Both the position numbers and the translations under genes were made by a program. The notes under the pieces were generated by a model. That model was given only the letters and a program-made list of their open reading frames with translations. It had not been told where the DNA came from and searched no databases. From an uncultured Pseudomonadota bacterium (GTDB taxonomy: Bacteria; Pseudomonadota; Alphaproteobacteria; Rs-D84), in the NCBI GenBank assembly GCA_902798205.1, contig CADBVV010000006.1, positions 1-59,589 of the forward strand: DNA of 59,589 nt. Direction: 5' to 3'. Shown piece by piece: positions 1 to 11,160 of this stretch (position 1 is its first letter; each line of letters begins with the position of its first letter).

Positions 1-1
1 A

Positions 2-3000
2 GTAGACCTGTCTGGTGTATTTGATTTGCCGGGCGAACCAGAAAATGTAACATTATATGCCCAATGGACCCCTATTTCTTACACAATTACATATAACAAC
101 ATGGACGATGCGACAAATTATGACAACGCCCCAACCGGATATACATTCGGTACCGGTGCAACAATTGATGGAATACCAACACGTGATGGTTATATCTTTA
201 CCGGATGGTGCACGGATGAAGAATTAGAAAATTGTGCATATACCCAAACAATCGGCACAGATGCAACCGGAAATAAAGAATTTTGGGCAAAATGGGAACC
301 TGTTAAATTCACATTAACCACAACAGAAATGGGTGAAAATGATGTGTACAGATTTGGTATATCTGCGTCTGGTAAATTTTATGTTGATTGTGGCGATGAC
401 GGTGTATTGCATACCTTTGATATTTATGGTATGGGTCCAAGGTTGACCGGCAATACAATCAATCGTGCTAGTGTGGGGCAAACTATCTATGGCTGTGTTT
501 ACACAAATGCCGCCGATAAACATGAAATAAAATTTAGTGGTGCTGCAGACGGATATAATCCGACAGATAATAATCAGTCATGGTATGCCGCAATTTCATT
601 AACTTTGGAAGCTGATGGTTATTCTACGGCAAACAAGATTGCGGGTATATCCGGATCATTGGGTGAAATATTTGGAACAATTGGCAATGGCGATACATTG
701 GCAACACAGCCACGATTTATGTGGACTCTTGCCGGTGCAATAAATATGCATGATACTGATATAGATGATCCAAATAATCCAGGTAAAAAATACGCAATAC
801 CACCAACATTATTTGATGGTGTTCATGGTGCCCCTGCACAATATATGTTTACTAGTACATTCTCTGCGTGCAGCGGACTGACTGGCACAATACCGGCGAC
901 ATTGTTTGCGGGTATATCTGGTGCCCCGGCACAGAGTATGTTTGCTGGCACATTCTTTAGGTGCAGCGGACTGACTGGCACAATACCGGCGACATTGTTT
1001 GCGGGTATACATGGTGCCCCGGCAAACAATATGTTTAGCAGCACATTCTGGGGCTGCAGCGGATTGACTGGTTCGATACCATCAACATTATTCTGTCAGG
1101 ACACTGACAATCCAAATGCAAATAATTGTATTTATGGTGCCCCGGCACAGACTATGTTTGTCAACACATTCTATGACTGCAGCAACCTTTCCGGACAAAT
1201 ACCAGCGACATTGTTTGCGGGTATACATGGTGCCCCGGCAGAGACTATGTTTTATGGCACATTCCGGGAATGCAGCGGATTAACCGGATTTACGGATGGA
1301 ACAACAACCACAACTTATGTTCCGGGGACATTCCTGAACACTATCGATACAAATACATCCGTATCATCGCAGGCAACAAATATGTTTGCTGGTACCGGTT
1401 TGAAATCGCCATGTCCGGCAAATATGTATGAATCAACGCGTGAACAATTTAACGATGCCGGTAAACCATGGTGTGATCCGTGTCCGAATGGATATACATC
1501 AATAAATGGCGAAAATACCACAATTAATCAGTGTTATACAACCTGCCCGTTGAATGATTCTTTGGGTGGGACATATGTTTCAGAATTGGGTGGCCATGCA
1601 TACTATGGTGTTGATGGCGATGATATATCAACATGTAAATATGCTTATACGATTACATATCATGATGGTGAAGATATTGTTGAATTGTCGCCATCGACCT
1701 ATACATATGGTGTTGGCGCAACAATAGATGCAGTATTAACACGTGAAGGATACACATTTGATGGTTGGTATGATAATTCTGAATTAACAGGTGATGCGAT
1801 TACCACTATATCAACCGATGCAATCGGTAATAAAGATTTGTATGCTAAATGGAATGTGAATACATATACGGTTACATTGGATAAAAATGCGAATGATGCA
1901 ATGCCAGGCATAACATCTGTGACGGTAACTTATGGTGCAGATATGCCAACAATTAATGCCCCAGAACGTAATGGATATGATTTTATTGGGTATTATGACA
2001 CCCAAGAATCAACGGATGGAACAAAATATTATGATCCTGTTTACAGGGGTGCTTTAGTAAGGGCCACTTCCGCACATGTTTGGGATAAAACATCTGGGGC
2101 GACACTGTATGCCCATTGGACACCGCGTTCTGGTGAAATTAAGTTGAAACATAACGATGGTACAGATGATGTTGAAACCATTTACACAATATTTGATACA
2201 GGTGTTTATAAAGATTCAGATCATACATTGGAAATGACGACTGTTGCGAATCCGGTAACCCCATTGACCAGAAATGGATTTACTTTTGATGGATATGTGC
2301 AATACGTGTTACATTCAATAGAACCTGGTAATTCTGGAAGCACGCAAGACTTTTATGTTGCCACACCAGAAGATTTGGCACGGCCACGATTGATTGATGC
2401 AAGCGGATATATAACCGCAGATGGTTTGGCACTTGGTAAAACTATTTACGAAACACGCCAAGGCACAATAAATCTGGCTTCTGTATGGAAAGCGGTGTGG
2501 ATACCAATCGAATACAATATCCAATACGTATTGTGCCCAGATGGTTCGGCTAATTGTGTTGCAAATGCATCCAATGACGACCGTAATCCAACAACATACA
2601 ACACAACACAAAATGTGACATTGTATGATGCATCCAGAAACGGTTATGATTTTGCAGGCTGGTATGACAATCCTGAATTAACTGGCAATGTAATCACAAC
2701 AATTCCACAAAATTCTGTTGGTCAAAAAACATTCTATGCATCGTGGACACCAAAACAATACACGATATCTTATCGTTGTTTTGATAATGGTGATGTTGTT
2801 CATGCTGATTCATTAATGTATGGTGATTCTTATGAATTTGTATCAAATACTGATGATCATAGAATCTGTCAAAGACCAGGTTGGATATTTGCAGGTTGGA
2901 CATGTTCTTATGTTGATGAAAATTCTGAATCTCATAATATATCAACAGATCCTGTGTCAAAATGGTATTGGACATATAATGTATCGTGTGTCCCAAGTCC

Positions 3001-6000
3001 ATGGGATGAAACATACTTTAATGTATCGTTTAATGCAAATTCTATGTATGTTGAAAACCCAGAAGCGATGTCTTCAATATCTTGCCCGTATTCAACCGGA
3101 TGTGCAATGCCAGAAAGTTTGTATGTCAGAAACGGTTATTTGTTCGATGGTTGGAAATCAAATGAAGATGAAATATATAATATTGGAGATACTATCAAAG
3201 AACAATTATCAGATGTAACAGTGTATGCACAATGGAACCCACAAGATAATATCCAATGTGTTGCGGGAACATATCTGAAGGCTGGTGATTTTGATAAATG
3301 TACAAATTGTCCTGTTGGATTTTATTGCCCTGGTTTTGAATCTGGTGAATATGTTTATAATGCAACAAAAGACCAAGGAATAAGATCATGTCGCGTGGAT
3401 TTTGGTTCAACAATTCCATCAGTAACGACAGACAGCAAGTGTGAAGATTCTGAAGAAATTGGCGGTTGTGCAAAATCTTTGTCGGATTGCTATGTCCCAT
3501 GTGATACAACATATGGTAATTATGTAATAGATTCAGAAAACAACAAGATTCGTTATGGCCAAATAGCAAGCGATGTTTGTTTGTACAAGGCTGATATAGA
3601 ATATAAAGGTTCTGAAAATTGTGATACACAAACATATCTTTTTGCCGACAGAACATCTGTGTCGTTGTGTGTGCCAAATGAAGTTCTGGGCAGAACATTT
3701 ATCGGATGGACAGATAATAAAGGAAATAAATATACTGATATTTCCGCGGACAATAATGAACGCCAAATTGATGACAATGTTCCTGAATCAGGTGTTGTCA
3801 CAATGACTGCAAATTGGGATATTGAACAATATATAATTTCTTATGATTGTGGTAATGGAAACAATATAGTTGTTGGTGATATGGAATATGACGATGATGT
3901 TGAATTGTTAGATTATGCACGTTGCGATAATCCAGGATATACACTAACAAAATGGAATTGTGGTGATAATTTTATTGATAATAACAAGATGCCAAATCAC
4001 GATGTTGAATGTACCGCAGAAACCACAGTTAATACTTATAACATAGAATTTAATGGCAATGGCGCAGATTCTGGCAATATGGATACCATTGAAAATATAT
4101 CGTATATTGCAGAACAACAATTGTCGGAAAATACATATGAAAGATCTGGTTATGATTTTGTCGGCTGGTGCGATAATAACACCTGCTCTAATCATGTTTA
4201 TGATGATAAAGAAATTGTTTCAAAATTAACACCAGATAACGATGCAACTGTTGTATTGTATGCACAATGGAAACCAATTCCATATACCATATCTTATACA
4301 ATACCATATGGTATAACTGTTGCTAATAAAACAACATACAGTAAAGAAACGCCAACATTTACATTAAATAACCCATCAGAACCTGGATATAAATTTAATG
4401 CATGGTGTACAAATGCAGAATTGACCGAAAATTGTGAATTAACAAAGACCATAGAACAAGGTTCAACAATTGGTAATTTAGCATTCTTTGCAAGCATGGA
4501 ACCAATTGAATACACCATAACATATAAATTCAAGGATGTTGATGGTGTTGTTCATGATATATCAGATATGTTTGAAAATCGTTATACAAAAAGAACTGTC
4601 GGCCAATCTGTATCATATCCTAAGAAAGCAGATGTTCATATTCCAAACTATAATTTTGTAGCATGGTATAATAATTCGAATCTTACAGGTGCTTCTGTAA
4701 ACGGTGTCGCCGCCAGTGTGACAAGTAATATGACGGCGTGGGCAAAGGTTACGGCTTTGTCTTGTGGCGTAAACCAGTATATTGAAGAAGGAGTATGTAA
4801 AGATTGCCCTGCCCATTCATCAAGCGATGGTGCATTAGCAACAGAATGCGTATGTGATACGGGATACTATAAAGATGGTGACAACTGCATATCAAATACA
4901 ATAACATTAGATTGGAACGAAAACGGTGGTTCACAGATTGATAATGGTGTTTGTGAATACGGAACAGATTTGATTTTACCAGATGCACCTGTTCGTGATG
5001 GTTATGTGTTTGCTGGTTGGAAATTGGCAGATGGTACAATAAAGAATGCAACAGAAACTGTGGCGGCCGGGTGTGTTGAAAATTACATTGGTGTTACAAG
5101 TGGTGATTCTAACGTTATCGCTGCACAATGGAATGTGCAAAAATACACAATTAAATATAATTCAAATGGCGGAACAACATATCCACAAAAACAATATACG
5201 GTTAATTCTGCAGATATAATGTTGCCACAAAATGCTGTTCGTAACGGATATGAATTTGGTGGTTGGTATGCAAACGAAGATTTATCTGGTTCTGTTGTTG
5301 ATATGGTTGCGCATGGTTCAACAGGTAACAAAGAATTTTGGGCATTATGGAATGTTATAAATTATGAAATATCTTATAATAATGATGGTGGCGAATTTAA
5401 ATCTGGGTATGTACCAATCACAACATATAACATGAACAGTGATACAATTGCATTACCAACATCAGATGATATCGTGCGTGATAACTATGTCTTTGTTGGT
5501 TGGGTTGATGAAAATAATAATATTGTCACAGAAATTCAATCTGGTTCATCTGGCAATAAAGAATTAACAGCCCAATGGACGCATGAATCGTGTGAACAAA
5601 ATCAATTCTGGGATACAAACAGTGATATGTGTGAAGCGTGCCCTGCACATTCAACAAGTGCTGGCGGTATGGCCACACAATGTAATTGTGACAATCATTA
5701 TGTAATGAATAACAATACATGTGTTCCGAAATCTTATACAATCACATATTACTATAACGGTGGTACTTTGGCCGAAGGTTTAACGAATCCGCAAACATAT
5801 AATATTGAAATGCCAGAGACCGTTTTATATGCCCCAGAAAAAACAGATTATACTTTCAATGGGTGGCATTTGAATTCTGTAAATGGTGCGATTATAACAA
5901 ATATTTCTGGTGATATGATCGCATATAAGAACATCAGATTGTATGCAACATGGACCAAGAACCCAGATACCAGAACGATAACATATAATTGTAAAACAGA

Positions 6001-8341
6001 TAAAACAATTGAACGCGCTGGTTTTGTTGGTTCAAATGTAACTGTACCAACAACAGAAGAATGTGAAATAAGTACGGGCGATATAACGGGTTGGACATGT
6101 AATGGTCAAACATATACAGATACAATGATAATACAAAGCAATAATATAACATGTACACCTGTAATATCTTATGCAAATGTTGAATATAATATTATCTACA
6201 AAGGTTACGATACCGATGGTAATGAAATAGATTTAAGTTTCTTGGGGCCAACAACTTATACTGCAAGCAATGGTATCAGGTTACCAACGAAAAATCAGAT
6301 AAATGTACCAGGATATAATTTTGAACGTTGGTATTTAAAGTATAATAATTCTGTGTTCTCGTCATCTATAACTGGTTATGCGGCAAATGCTAATATCAGG
6401 GGCGCAAAAACATTCTATGCCAAATTTACTGCTGTGACTGTACATTGTGATCCTGGGTATTATTTGCCTGCAAATTCGACAGAATGTGCATTGTGTGAAG
6501 AATCTGGTATGTATTGTCCAGGCGGGGACTTTGTATATTCAGATACAATAGACAGTATAAACACTTGTGATGAAAATTATCCATTGTCTGATTCCGGTGC
6601 ACAATCGATGGATGATTGTTATAAACAGTGCGATGAACGTGAACATTATACGGTTGTTGGACATCAATACAGCAATGGTACTAATGATTGTGTTTATACA
6701 CCTGTTACTTATTATATTTATTATAATACAAACGGCGGAAATACCGTCGCGCCAACGGAATACAATGTTGAAATGGGTGTGATAACAGAATTGCCAATAC
6801 CAGAAAAAGCAAATAAAGATTTTGATGGTTGGTTTGATGCTAATGGAACGCAAATAACAGGTATAGATACTTCATTAGGTGCAGATATTACATTGAATGC
6901 CCGTTGGACACCGAAACCTTGCGATGAAAATCAATATGTTGTTGGTGAAGAATGTGTTGCGTGCCCAGAAGGTTTGTATTCAGATGGTGGTTTGGTGACA
7001 GAATGTGGATGCAAGCCGGGATACGAAAAACACACTTCCAGAATAAGCGAAATTTATCCTGCAAGCGGTGTTGTCATTAATTCTTATTCTGGATCTGGTA
7101 TGAATTGGCATATGGATGTTAAACCAGGAACTTGGGTGTCCGATTCTGCCGATGGCTTTGCAGAATGCAGATATAACCAGTCTGGGCCACTTCCTGGCGC
7201 TGTATGGAATGAAAACGATATTGTGGAACCTGGAAAATATTGTTGGTGCCGTATGGATTCACCATTTGAAACAAAATGGATATATTCTGGAATGAATAAT
7301 TCTTCAAGATGTTCAGAATTATGTGCAAACGATTGTGGTGCACGAAGCAAGAGTAATGGTGGGTTAAGAAGTGCTTTGTTTGACAGTGCGTATACAGATG
7401 GTGGTGCAGATTATGAAATAACAACATGTGAAATTATTACTTACAATATTACATATGTTGGATTAGAGGGTGCAACACATTCAAACACATTAACATATAC
7501 GGTTGAAGATGCTGATTTACAATTTAGCGCCCCTTCTGATCGTATTGGTTATGAATTTACAGGTTGGACAAAGGATGGGGAAACGGTCACAATCTTGCCA
7601 CAAGGAACAATTGGAGATATCACTTTGACTGCAAATTGGAAAGCAAAGACGATACATTGTGATCCTGGTTATTATTATCCTGGAAACAGTGAAACTTGCA
7701 CACAATGTGTCGAAGAAAACATTTATTGTCCTGGTGGTGATTATACTTATTCTGATACGCCAAACGGCAAAGAAAATTGCCCTGTGGAATATCCTTATTC
7801 TACAGATGGCATATCCTGCTATAATTCTTGTGTCGATCCAAATGTATCTGGTGCGATATATGCAGATGGCAGAGATACCTGTGATTATACATATCCAATA
7901 GAATATAATTTGGACGGTGGAGAATTTAATACTGTTTACCCAGAAACATATGAACACGGTGTTGGGAATTTGCCTTTGGCGACACCTGCAAAATCTGGTT
8001 ATGGTTTCTATGGTTGGTATGATAATCCAGAAAAGCAAGGTAATCCTGTGACCAGCATTGATACAAACAGGTATGGAGCTGTTGAATTGTGGGCAAAATG
8101 GGGGTTTGTATGTGAATCTGGTAAATGGCTGCGTTTGGGTGATGGTGATGACAGACTCTGCTTGTATACAGAAAAGCCAGCGGGCACAGTAATGGTTCTT
8201 GAGACAAGGGATAAACCAACGTATATAATGTTAACAGAAGATGAAGATGTTACTGTTCACAAGGGTTCTTCAAAGAAATTGCGTGTTGCAATTGGCAATA
8301 AAGTCTATAATGCCTATGATGCATCGGTGAATATGGACTAA
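2..8341 (+). CDS. Giant InlB-type repeat surface protein, 5' truncated by window edge
   Basis: The frame is open from the first bases of the window, so the N-terminus and any signal peptide lie to the left; about 2,779 residues are visible. About twenty copies of the Listeria-Bacteroides (InlB B-type, Flg_new) repeat run through it, each with a core like R-[DN]-G-Y-x-F-x-G-W followed by GNK-x-[LF]-[YW]-A-x-W. A separate block at nt 800-1290 has repeats of the form IPATLFAGIxGAPAxxMF with CSGLTG, resembling the BspA/DUF285 surface repeat. Cys-rich GCC-like modules (CDPGYY.P.....C..C....YCPGG) recur around nt 3290, 4780, 6450 and 7660. The last 75 or so residues form a domain also found at the end of the protein at 55396. 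Such repeats are known in adhesins and large secreted proteins. A role in surface attachment is inference. Confidence 0.9.
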   Translation, partial: VDLSGVFDLPGEPENVTLYAQWTPISYTITYNNMDDATNYDNAPTGYTFGTGATIDGIPTRDGYIFTGWCTDEELENCAYTQTIGTDATGNKEFWAKWEPVKFTLTTTEMGENDVYRFGISASGKFYVDCGDDGVLHTFDIYGMGPRLTGNTINRASVGQTIYGCVYTNAADKHEIKFSGAADGYNPTDNNQSWYAAISLTLEADGYSTANKIAGISGSLGEIFGTIGNGDTLATQPRFMWTLAGAINMHDTDIDDPNNPGKKYAIPPTLFDGVHGAPAQYMFTSTFSACSGLTGTIPATLFAGISGAPAQSMFAGTFFRCSGLTGTIPATLFAGIHGAPANNMFSSTFWGCSGLTGSIPSTLFCQDTDNPNANNCIYGAPAQTMFVNTFYDCSNLSGQIPATLFAGIHGAPAETMFYGTFRECSGLTGFTDGTTTTTYVPGTFLNTIDTNTSVSSQATNMFAGTGLKSPCPANMYESTREQFNDAGKPWCDPCPNGYTSINGENTTINQCYTTCPLNDSLGGTYVSELGGHAYYGVDGDDISTCKYAYTITYHDGEDIVELSPSTYTYGVGATIDAVLTREGYTFDGWYDNSELTGDAITTISTDAIGNKDLYAKWNVNTYTVTLDKNANDAMPGITSVTVTYGADMPTINAPERNGYDFIGYYDTQESTDGTKYYDPVYRGALVRATSAHVWDKTSGATLYAHWTPRSGEIKLKHNDGTDDVETIYTIFDTGVYKDSDHTLEMTTVANPVTPLTRNGFTFDGYVQYVLHSIEPGNSGSTQDFYVATPEDLARPRLIDASGYITADGLALGKTIYETRQGTINLASVWKAVWIPIEYNIQYVLCPDGSANCVANASNDDRNPTTYNTTQNVTLYDASRNGYDFAGWYDNPELTGNVITTIPQNSVGQKTFYASWTPKQYTISYRCFDNGDVVHADSLMYGDSYEFVSNTDDHRICQRPGWIFAGWTCSYVDENSESHNISTDPVSKWYWTYNVSCVPSPWDETYFNVSFNANSMYVENPEAMSSISCPYSTGCAMPESLYVRNGYLFDGWKSNEDEIYNIGDTIKEQLSDVTVYAQWNPQDNIQCVAGTYLKAGDFDKCTNCPVGFYCPGFESGEYVYNATKDQGIRSCRVDFGSTIPSVTTDSKCEDSEEIGGCAKSLSDCYVPCDTTYGNYVIDSENNKIRYGQIASDVCLYKADIEYKGSENCDTQTYLFADRTSVSLCVPNEVLGRTFIGWTDNKGNKYTDISADNNERQIDDNVPESGVVTMTANWDIEQYIISYDCGNGNNIVVGDMEYDDDVELLDYARCDNPGYTLTKWNCGDNFIDNNKMPNHDVECTAETTVNTYNIEFNGNGADSGNMDTIENISYIAEQQLSENTYERSGYDFVGWCDNNTCSNHVYDDKEIVSKLTPDNDATVVLYAQWKPIPYTISYTIPYGITVANKTTYSKETPTFTLNNPSEPGYKFNAWCTNAELTENCELTKTIEQGSTIGNLAFFASMEPIEYTITYKFKDVDGVVHDISDMFENRYTKRTVGQSVSYPKKADVHIPNYNFVAWYNNSNLTGASVNGVAASVTSNMTAWAKVTALSCGVNQYIEEGVCKDCPAHSSSDGALATECVCDTGYYKDGDNCISNTITLDWNENGGSQIDNGVCEYGTDLILPDAPVRDGYVFAGWKLADGTIKNATETVAAGCVENYIGVTSGDSNVIAAQWNVQKYTIKYNSNGGTTYPQKQYTVNSADIMLPQNAVRNGYEFGGWYANEDLSGSVVDMVAHGSTGNKEFWALWNVINYEISYNNDGGEFKSGYVPITTYNMNSDTIALPTSDDIVRDNYVFVGWVDENNNIVTEIQSGSSGNKELTAQWTHESCEQNQFWDTNSDMCEACPAHSTSAGGMATQCNCDNHYVMNNNTCVPKSYTITYYYNGGTLAEGLTNPQTYNIEMPETVLYAPEKTDYTFNGWHLNSVNGAIITNISGDMIAYKNIRLYATWTKNPDTRTITYNCKTDKTIERAGFVGSNVTVPTTEECEISTGDITGWTCNGQTYTDTMIIQSNNITCTPVISYANVEYNIIYKGYDTDGNEIDLSFLGPTTYTASNGIRLPTKNQINVPGYNFERWYLKYNNSVFSSSITGYAANANIRGAKTFYAKFTAVTVHCDPGYYLPANSTECALCEESGMYCPGGDFVYSDTIDSINTCDENYPLSDSGAQSMDDCYKQCDEREHYTVVGHQYSNGTNDCVYTPVTYYIYYNTNGGNTVAPTEYNVEMGVITELPIPEKANKDFDGWFDANGTQITGIDTSLGADITLNARWTPKPCDENQYVVGEECVACPEGLYSDGGLVTECGCKPGYEKHTSRISEIYPASGVVINSYSGSGMNWHMDVKPGTWVSDSADGFAECRYNQSGPLPGAVWNENDIVEPGKYCWCRMDSPFETKWIYSGMNNSSRCSELCANDCGARSKSNGGLRSALFDSAYTDGGADYEITTCEIITYNITYVGLEGATHSNTLTYTVEDADLQFSAPSDRIGYEFTGWTKDGETVTILPQGTIGDITLTANWKAKTIHCDPGYYYPGNSETCTQCVEENIYCPGGDYTYSDTPNGKENCPVEYPYSTDGISCYNSCVDPNVSGAIYADGRDTCDYTYPIEYNLDGGEFNTVYPETYEHGVGNLPLATPAKSGYGFYGWYDNPEKQGNPVTSIDTNRYGAVELWAKWGFVCESGKWLRLGDGDDRLCLYTEKPAGTVMVLETRDKPTYIMLTEDEDVTVHKGSSKKLRVAIGNKVYNAYDASVNMD
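868..1009 (+). repeat. DNA-level tandem repeat inside the giant surface gene
   Basis: A 49-nt stretch at 868-916 recurs exactly at 961-1009, a 93-nt (31-codon) period. Diverged copies follow near 1055 and 1190. They encode the CSGLTG-TIPATLFAGI surface repeat. The identity at silent positions suggests recent duplication or gene conversion. Confidence 0.85.
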
Positions 8342-8406
8342 ATTTGATAAAAATATTGCTTCGAAACTTGTTTTACAAAAAATCTTTATTATATAGATAA
8401 AGTATC

Positions 8407-8435
8407 TTGACCCAGACACCTAAAATTGCTATAAA
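8407..8435 (+). promoter_or_regulatory. Promoter for secA (TTGACC-17-TATAAA)
   Basis: TTGACC at 8407-8412 and TATAAA at 8430-8435 are 17 nt apart. Transcription would start near 8442, giving a leader of about 58 nt before secA. The promoter sits inside an imperfect inverted repeat (8411-8420 with 8449-8461, CCCAGACACC against GGGTGTTTCTGGG). Confidence 0.6.
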
Positions 8436-8499
8436 AATATAAATATTTGGGTGTTTCTGGGACATAATTGTCTTTGAAAGAATTGGTAAGGGATGAAAT

Positions 8500-11130
8500 A
8501 TGAAAAATGTATTAAAAATGCTGTTGGGTTCGGCAAACGAAAGATTGGTAAAATCTTATGATAAAACGGTTTCCATAATAAATGGTTTGGAAAGCAAATA
8601 CGCGGCAATGTCTGATGATGAAATTCATGGATTAACCGCTGTTTTTCGCGAAAGATTGGCAAATGGTGAAAAAGAAAAAGATATTTTACCAGACGTTTTT
8701 GCTGCTGTTCGTGAAGCCGCTAAACGTTCTATTGGTTTGCGCCATTTCGATGTTCAATTGATTGGTGGTATGGTTTTATCAAATGGTCAAATTTCTGAAA
8801 TGAAGACCGGTGAAGGTAAAACATTGGTTGCCACATTGGCATTGTATTTAAAGGCTTTGCATGGCAAAGGCGCACATTTGATTACTGTTAACGATTATTT
8901 GGCATCGCGTGATGCGGGCTGGATGGGTCAGGTTTACAGATTCTTGGGTATGACAATTGGTGTTGTTCAACATGATATGTCTGACGAAGACAGACGCGCA
9001 GCATATAATTGTGATATTACATACGTAACCAATTCCGAATTAGGATTTGATTATTTGCGCGATAATATGAAATTTACCAAAGAACAACAGGTTTTGCGCC
9101 CGTTCTTTTATGCTATTGTTGACGAAGTGGACAGTATTTTAATTGATGAAGCGCGTACACCATTGATTATTTCTGGACCTGCAGAAGATACCAGTGAATT
9201 GTATAACAAGGTTGATGCGGTTGTTGTTCAATTGGTTGCAGATGATTATAAAATCGATGAAAAAGACAGACATGTAACATTAACAGAATCTGGTATAGAT
9301 CATGCCACTAACCTTTTGAAATCAGCAGATATTTTAATTGGGGATAATTTATATTCTTCTGAAAATGCTATTGTTGTTATGCATTTACAACAATCACTTT
9401 TGGCACATCATTTGTATGAAAGAAATGTAAATTATGTTGTGCGTGATGGCGAAGTTTTAATTGTTGATGAATTTACTGGACGTGTGATGTCTGGCCGCCG
9501 TTTTGGCAAGGGATTGCATCAGGCTATTGAAGCAAAAGAACATGTAACTGTTCAACCAGAAAACCAAACTGTTTCCAGTATTTCATATCAGAATTTGTTC
9601 AGAATGTATCCGACATTAGCGGGTATGACCGGAACAGCAATGACAGAAGCCGCAGAATTCGAAGAAATTTATAAACTGCGCGTTGTTTCAATACCAACAA
9701 ATAAACCTGTGGCGCGTGTTGATCATCATGATGAAATTTATCGTAATAAATCTGAAAAGTATGACGCGATTATCAAACAAATTTCTGAATGTATGGAACG
9801 CGAACAACCTGTGTTGGTCGGAACAGTTTCTATTGAAAAATCTGAAGAATTGGCAAAAATTGTGCAAGAAAAATTGGGTATCAAACCTGCGGTTTTGAAT
9901 GCAAAACACCATGAATCAGAAGCTAAAATTGTATCCCAGGCTGGTGCACCAGGCGCAGTTACAATTGCAACAAATATGGCTGGTCGTGGAACCGATATTA
10001 AATTGGGTGGTAATGCCGAAGATTTGATTGCTGATTTGGATGAAACTGCGCCAGATTTTGAAAAGAAAAAACAAGAAATTATAAAAACAATCGAAGCCAA
10101 TAAAGAAAAAGTATTAAAGGCTGGTGGTCTTTATGTGATTGGTACAGAACGTCATGAATCACGTCGTATCGATAACCAATTGCGTGGTCGTTCCGGACGT
10201 CAAGGCGACCCAGGTGATTCAAAATTCTTTTTGGCATTGGATGACGATTTAATGCGTATCTTTGGTGCGGCCAGATTGCAAAATATGTTAACAACTCTTG
10301 GCTTAAAACCTGGCGAAGCGATTACACATCCTTGGATAACAAAAGCATTAGAAAAAGCACAAAAACGTGTTGAAGCCAGATATTTCGAAGCACGTAAAGA
10401 ATTGCTTAAATACGATAATGTTATGAACGATCAAAGAACAGTTATCTATAAACAACGTAATGATTTAATGTCTTTGGATGATTTAAAACCATTCGCGACA
10501 GAATTAATAGGTGATGTTGTTGAAATTATCTGTGAAAAAAATATTCCAGAAAAAACACATCCATCTGCATGGAATATTGCAGGCCTGCATGATGATATGA
10601 TGCGTATATTTGCATTGGATATAACCGACATTGATAAATGGAAAACCGATGAAAATATATCCGAACGTGGTGCATATAACACATTGTTTAATTTAGCGAT
10701 GCATCGTTATAACCAACAAAATGAAAAGTATGGTGATGAATTGATGCAGACAGCACAAAGACAAATGATGTTGGGTGCGTTGGATGCAGTATGGAAACGA
10801 CATTTGCAACAAATGGATTATTTACAGGGTGCAATTGGTTTGCGTGGATATGCACAAAAGAATCCATTGTATGAATATAAAAACGAAGCTTTGGAATTGT
10901 TTAAAAACACAATTCAAAATTTCAAAACAATGTCTGTTGCATATATTTGTCGTATGGAATTAACGCGCGAAGATGTTGATGCAACCGCTCAACAACAGGC
11001 GCAACATGATTCTGCATTGAATCAAAATACTGGTTCAAACAATATGGCGAACATGAATATATCGCGTAATGCGTTGTGCCCATGTGGTTCTGGATTAAAA
11101 TACAAACATTGTCATGGTAAATTAAGTTAA
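8500..11130 (+). CDS. secA: SecA, preprotein translocase ATPase
   Basis: SecA drives export of unfolded proteins through SecYEG using ATP. The 876-residue protein has the usual length and domain order. The Walker A segment reads MKTGEGKT, the Walker B/DEAD region reads VDEVDSILIDEARTPLIISG, and the second helicase half has TNMAGRGTDIKLGGN and the GRSGRQGDPG signature. The extreme C-terminus carries the zinc-binding, SecB-contacting motif CPCGSGLKYKHCHG. The start ATG follows GGTAAGGGATG-like purine-rich sequence. It heads a likely secA-dnaE-rsmH transcription unit. Confidence 0.97.
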   Translation: MKNVLKMLLGSANERLVKSYDKTVSIINGLESKYAAMSDDEIHGLTAVFRERLANGEKEKDILPDVFAAVREAAKRSIGLRHFDVQLIGGMVLSNGQISEMKTGEGKTLVATLALYLKALHGKGAHLITVNDYLASRDAGWMGQVYRFLGMTIGVVQHDMSDEDRRAAYNCDITYVTNSELGFDYLRDNMKFTKEQQVLRPFFYAIVDEVDSILIDEARTPLIISGPAEDTSELYNKVDAVVVQLVADDYKIDEKDRHVTLTESGIDHATNLLKSADILIGDNLYSSENAIVVMHLQQSLLAHHLYERNVNYVVRDGEVLIVDEFTGRVMSGRRFGKGLHQAIEAKEHVTVQPENQTVSSISYQNLFRMYPTLAGMTGTAMTEAAEFEEIYKLRVVSIPTNKPVARVDHHDEIYRNKSEKYDAIIKQISECMEREQPVLVGTVSIEKSEELAKIVQEKLGIKPAVLNAKHHESEAKIVSQAGAPGAVTIATNMAGRGTDIKLGGNAEDLIADLDETAPDFEKKKQEIIKTIEANKEKVLKAGGLYVIGTERHESRRIDNQLRGRSGRQGDPGDSKFFLALDDDLMRIFGAARLQNMLTTLGLKPGEAITHPWITKALEKAQKRVEARYFEARKELLKYDNVMNDQRTVIYKQRNDLMSLDDLKPFATELIGDVVEIICEKNIPEKTHPSAWNIAGLHDDMMRIFALDITDIDKWKTDENISERGAYNTLFNLAMHRYNQQNEKYGDELMQTAQRQMMLGALDAVWKRHLQQMDYLQGAIGLRGYAQKNPLYEYKNEALELFKNTIQNFKTMSVAYICRMELTREDVDATAQQQAQHDSALNQNTGSNNMANMNISRNALCPCGSGLKYKHCHGKLS

Positions 11131-11160
11131 TTTTTGATGGACATAAAAGGAAGGAAAATC

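Noticed and set aside
820-1270. CRISPR-like repeats
   Set aside because: They are in-frame coding repeats (31-codon period) in a surface protein, without spacer structure.
7517-8038. 173-codon minus-strand ORF
   Set aside because: It is antisense to the first giant gene and has no protein-like motif.
11134-11160. TTG start for dnaE
   Set aside because: The ribosome site AAGGAAGG lies between it and the ATG at 11161, which matches the family N-terminus.
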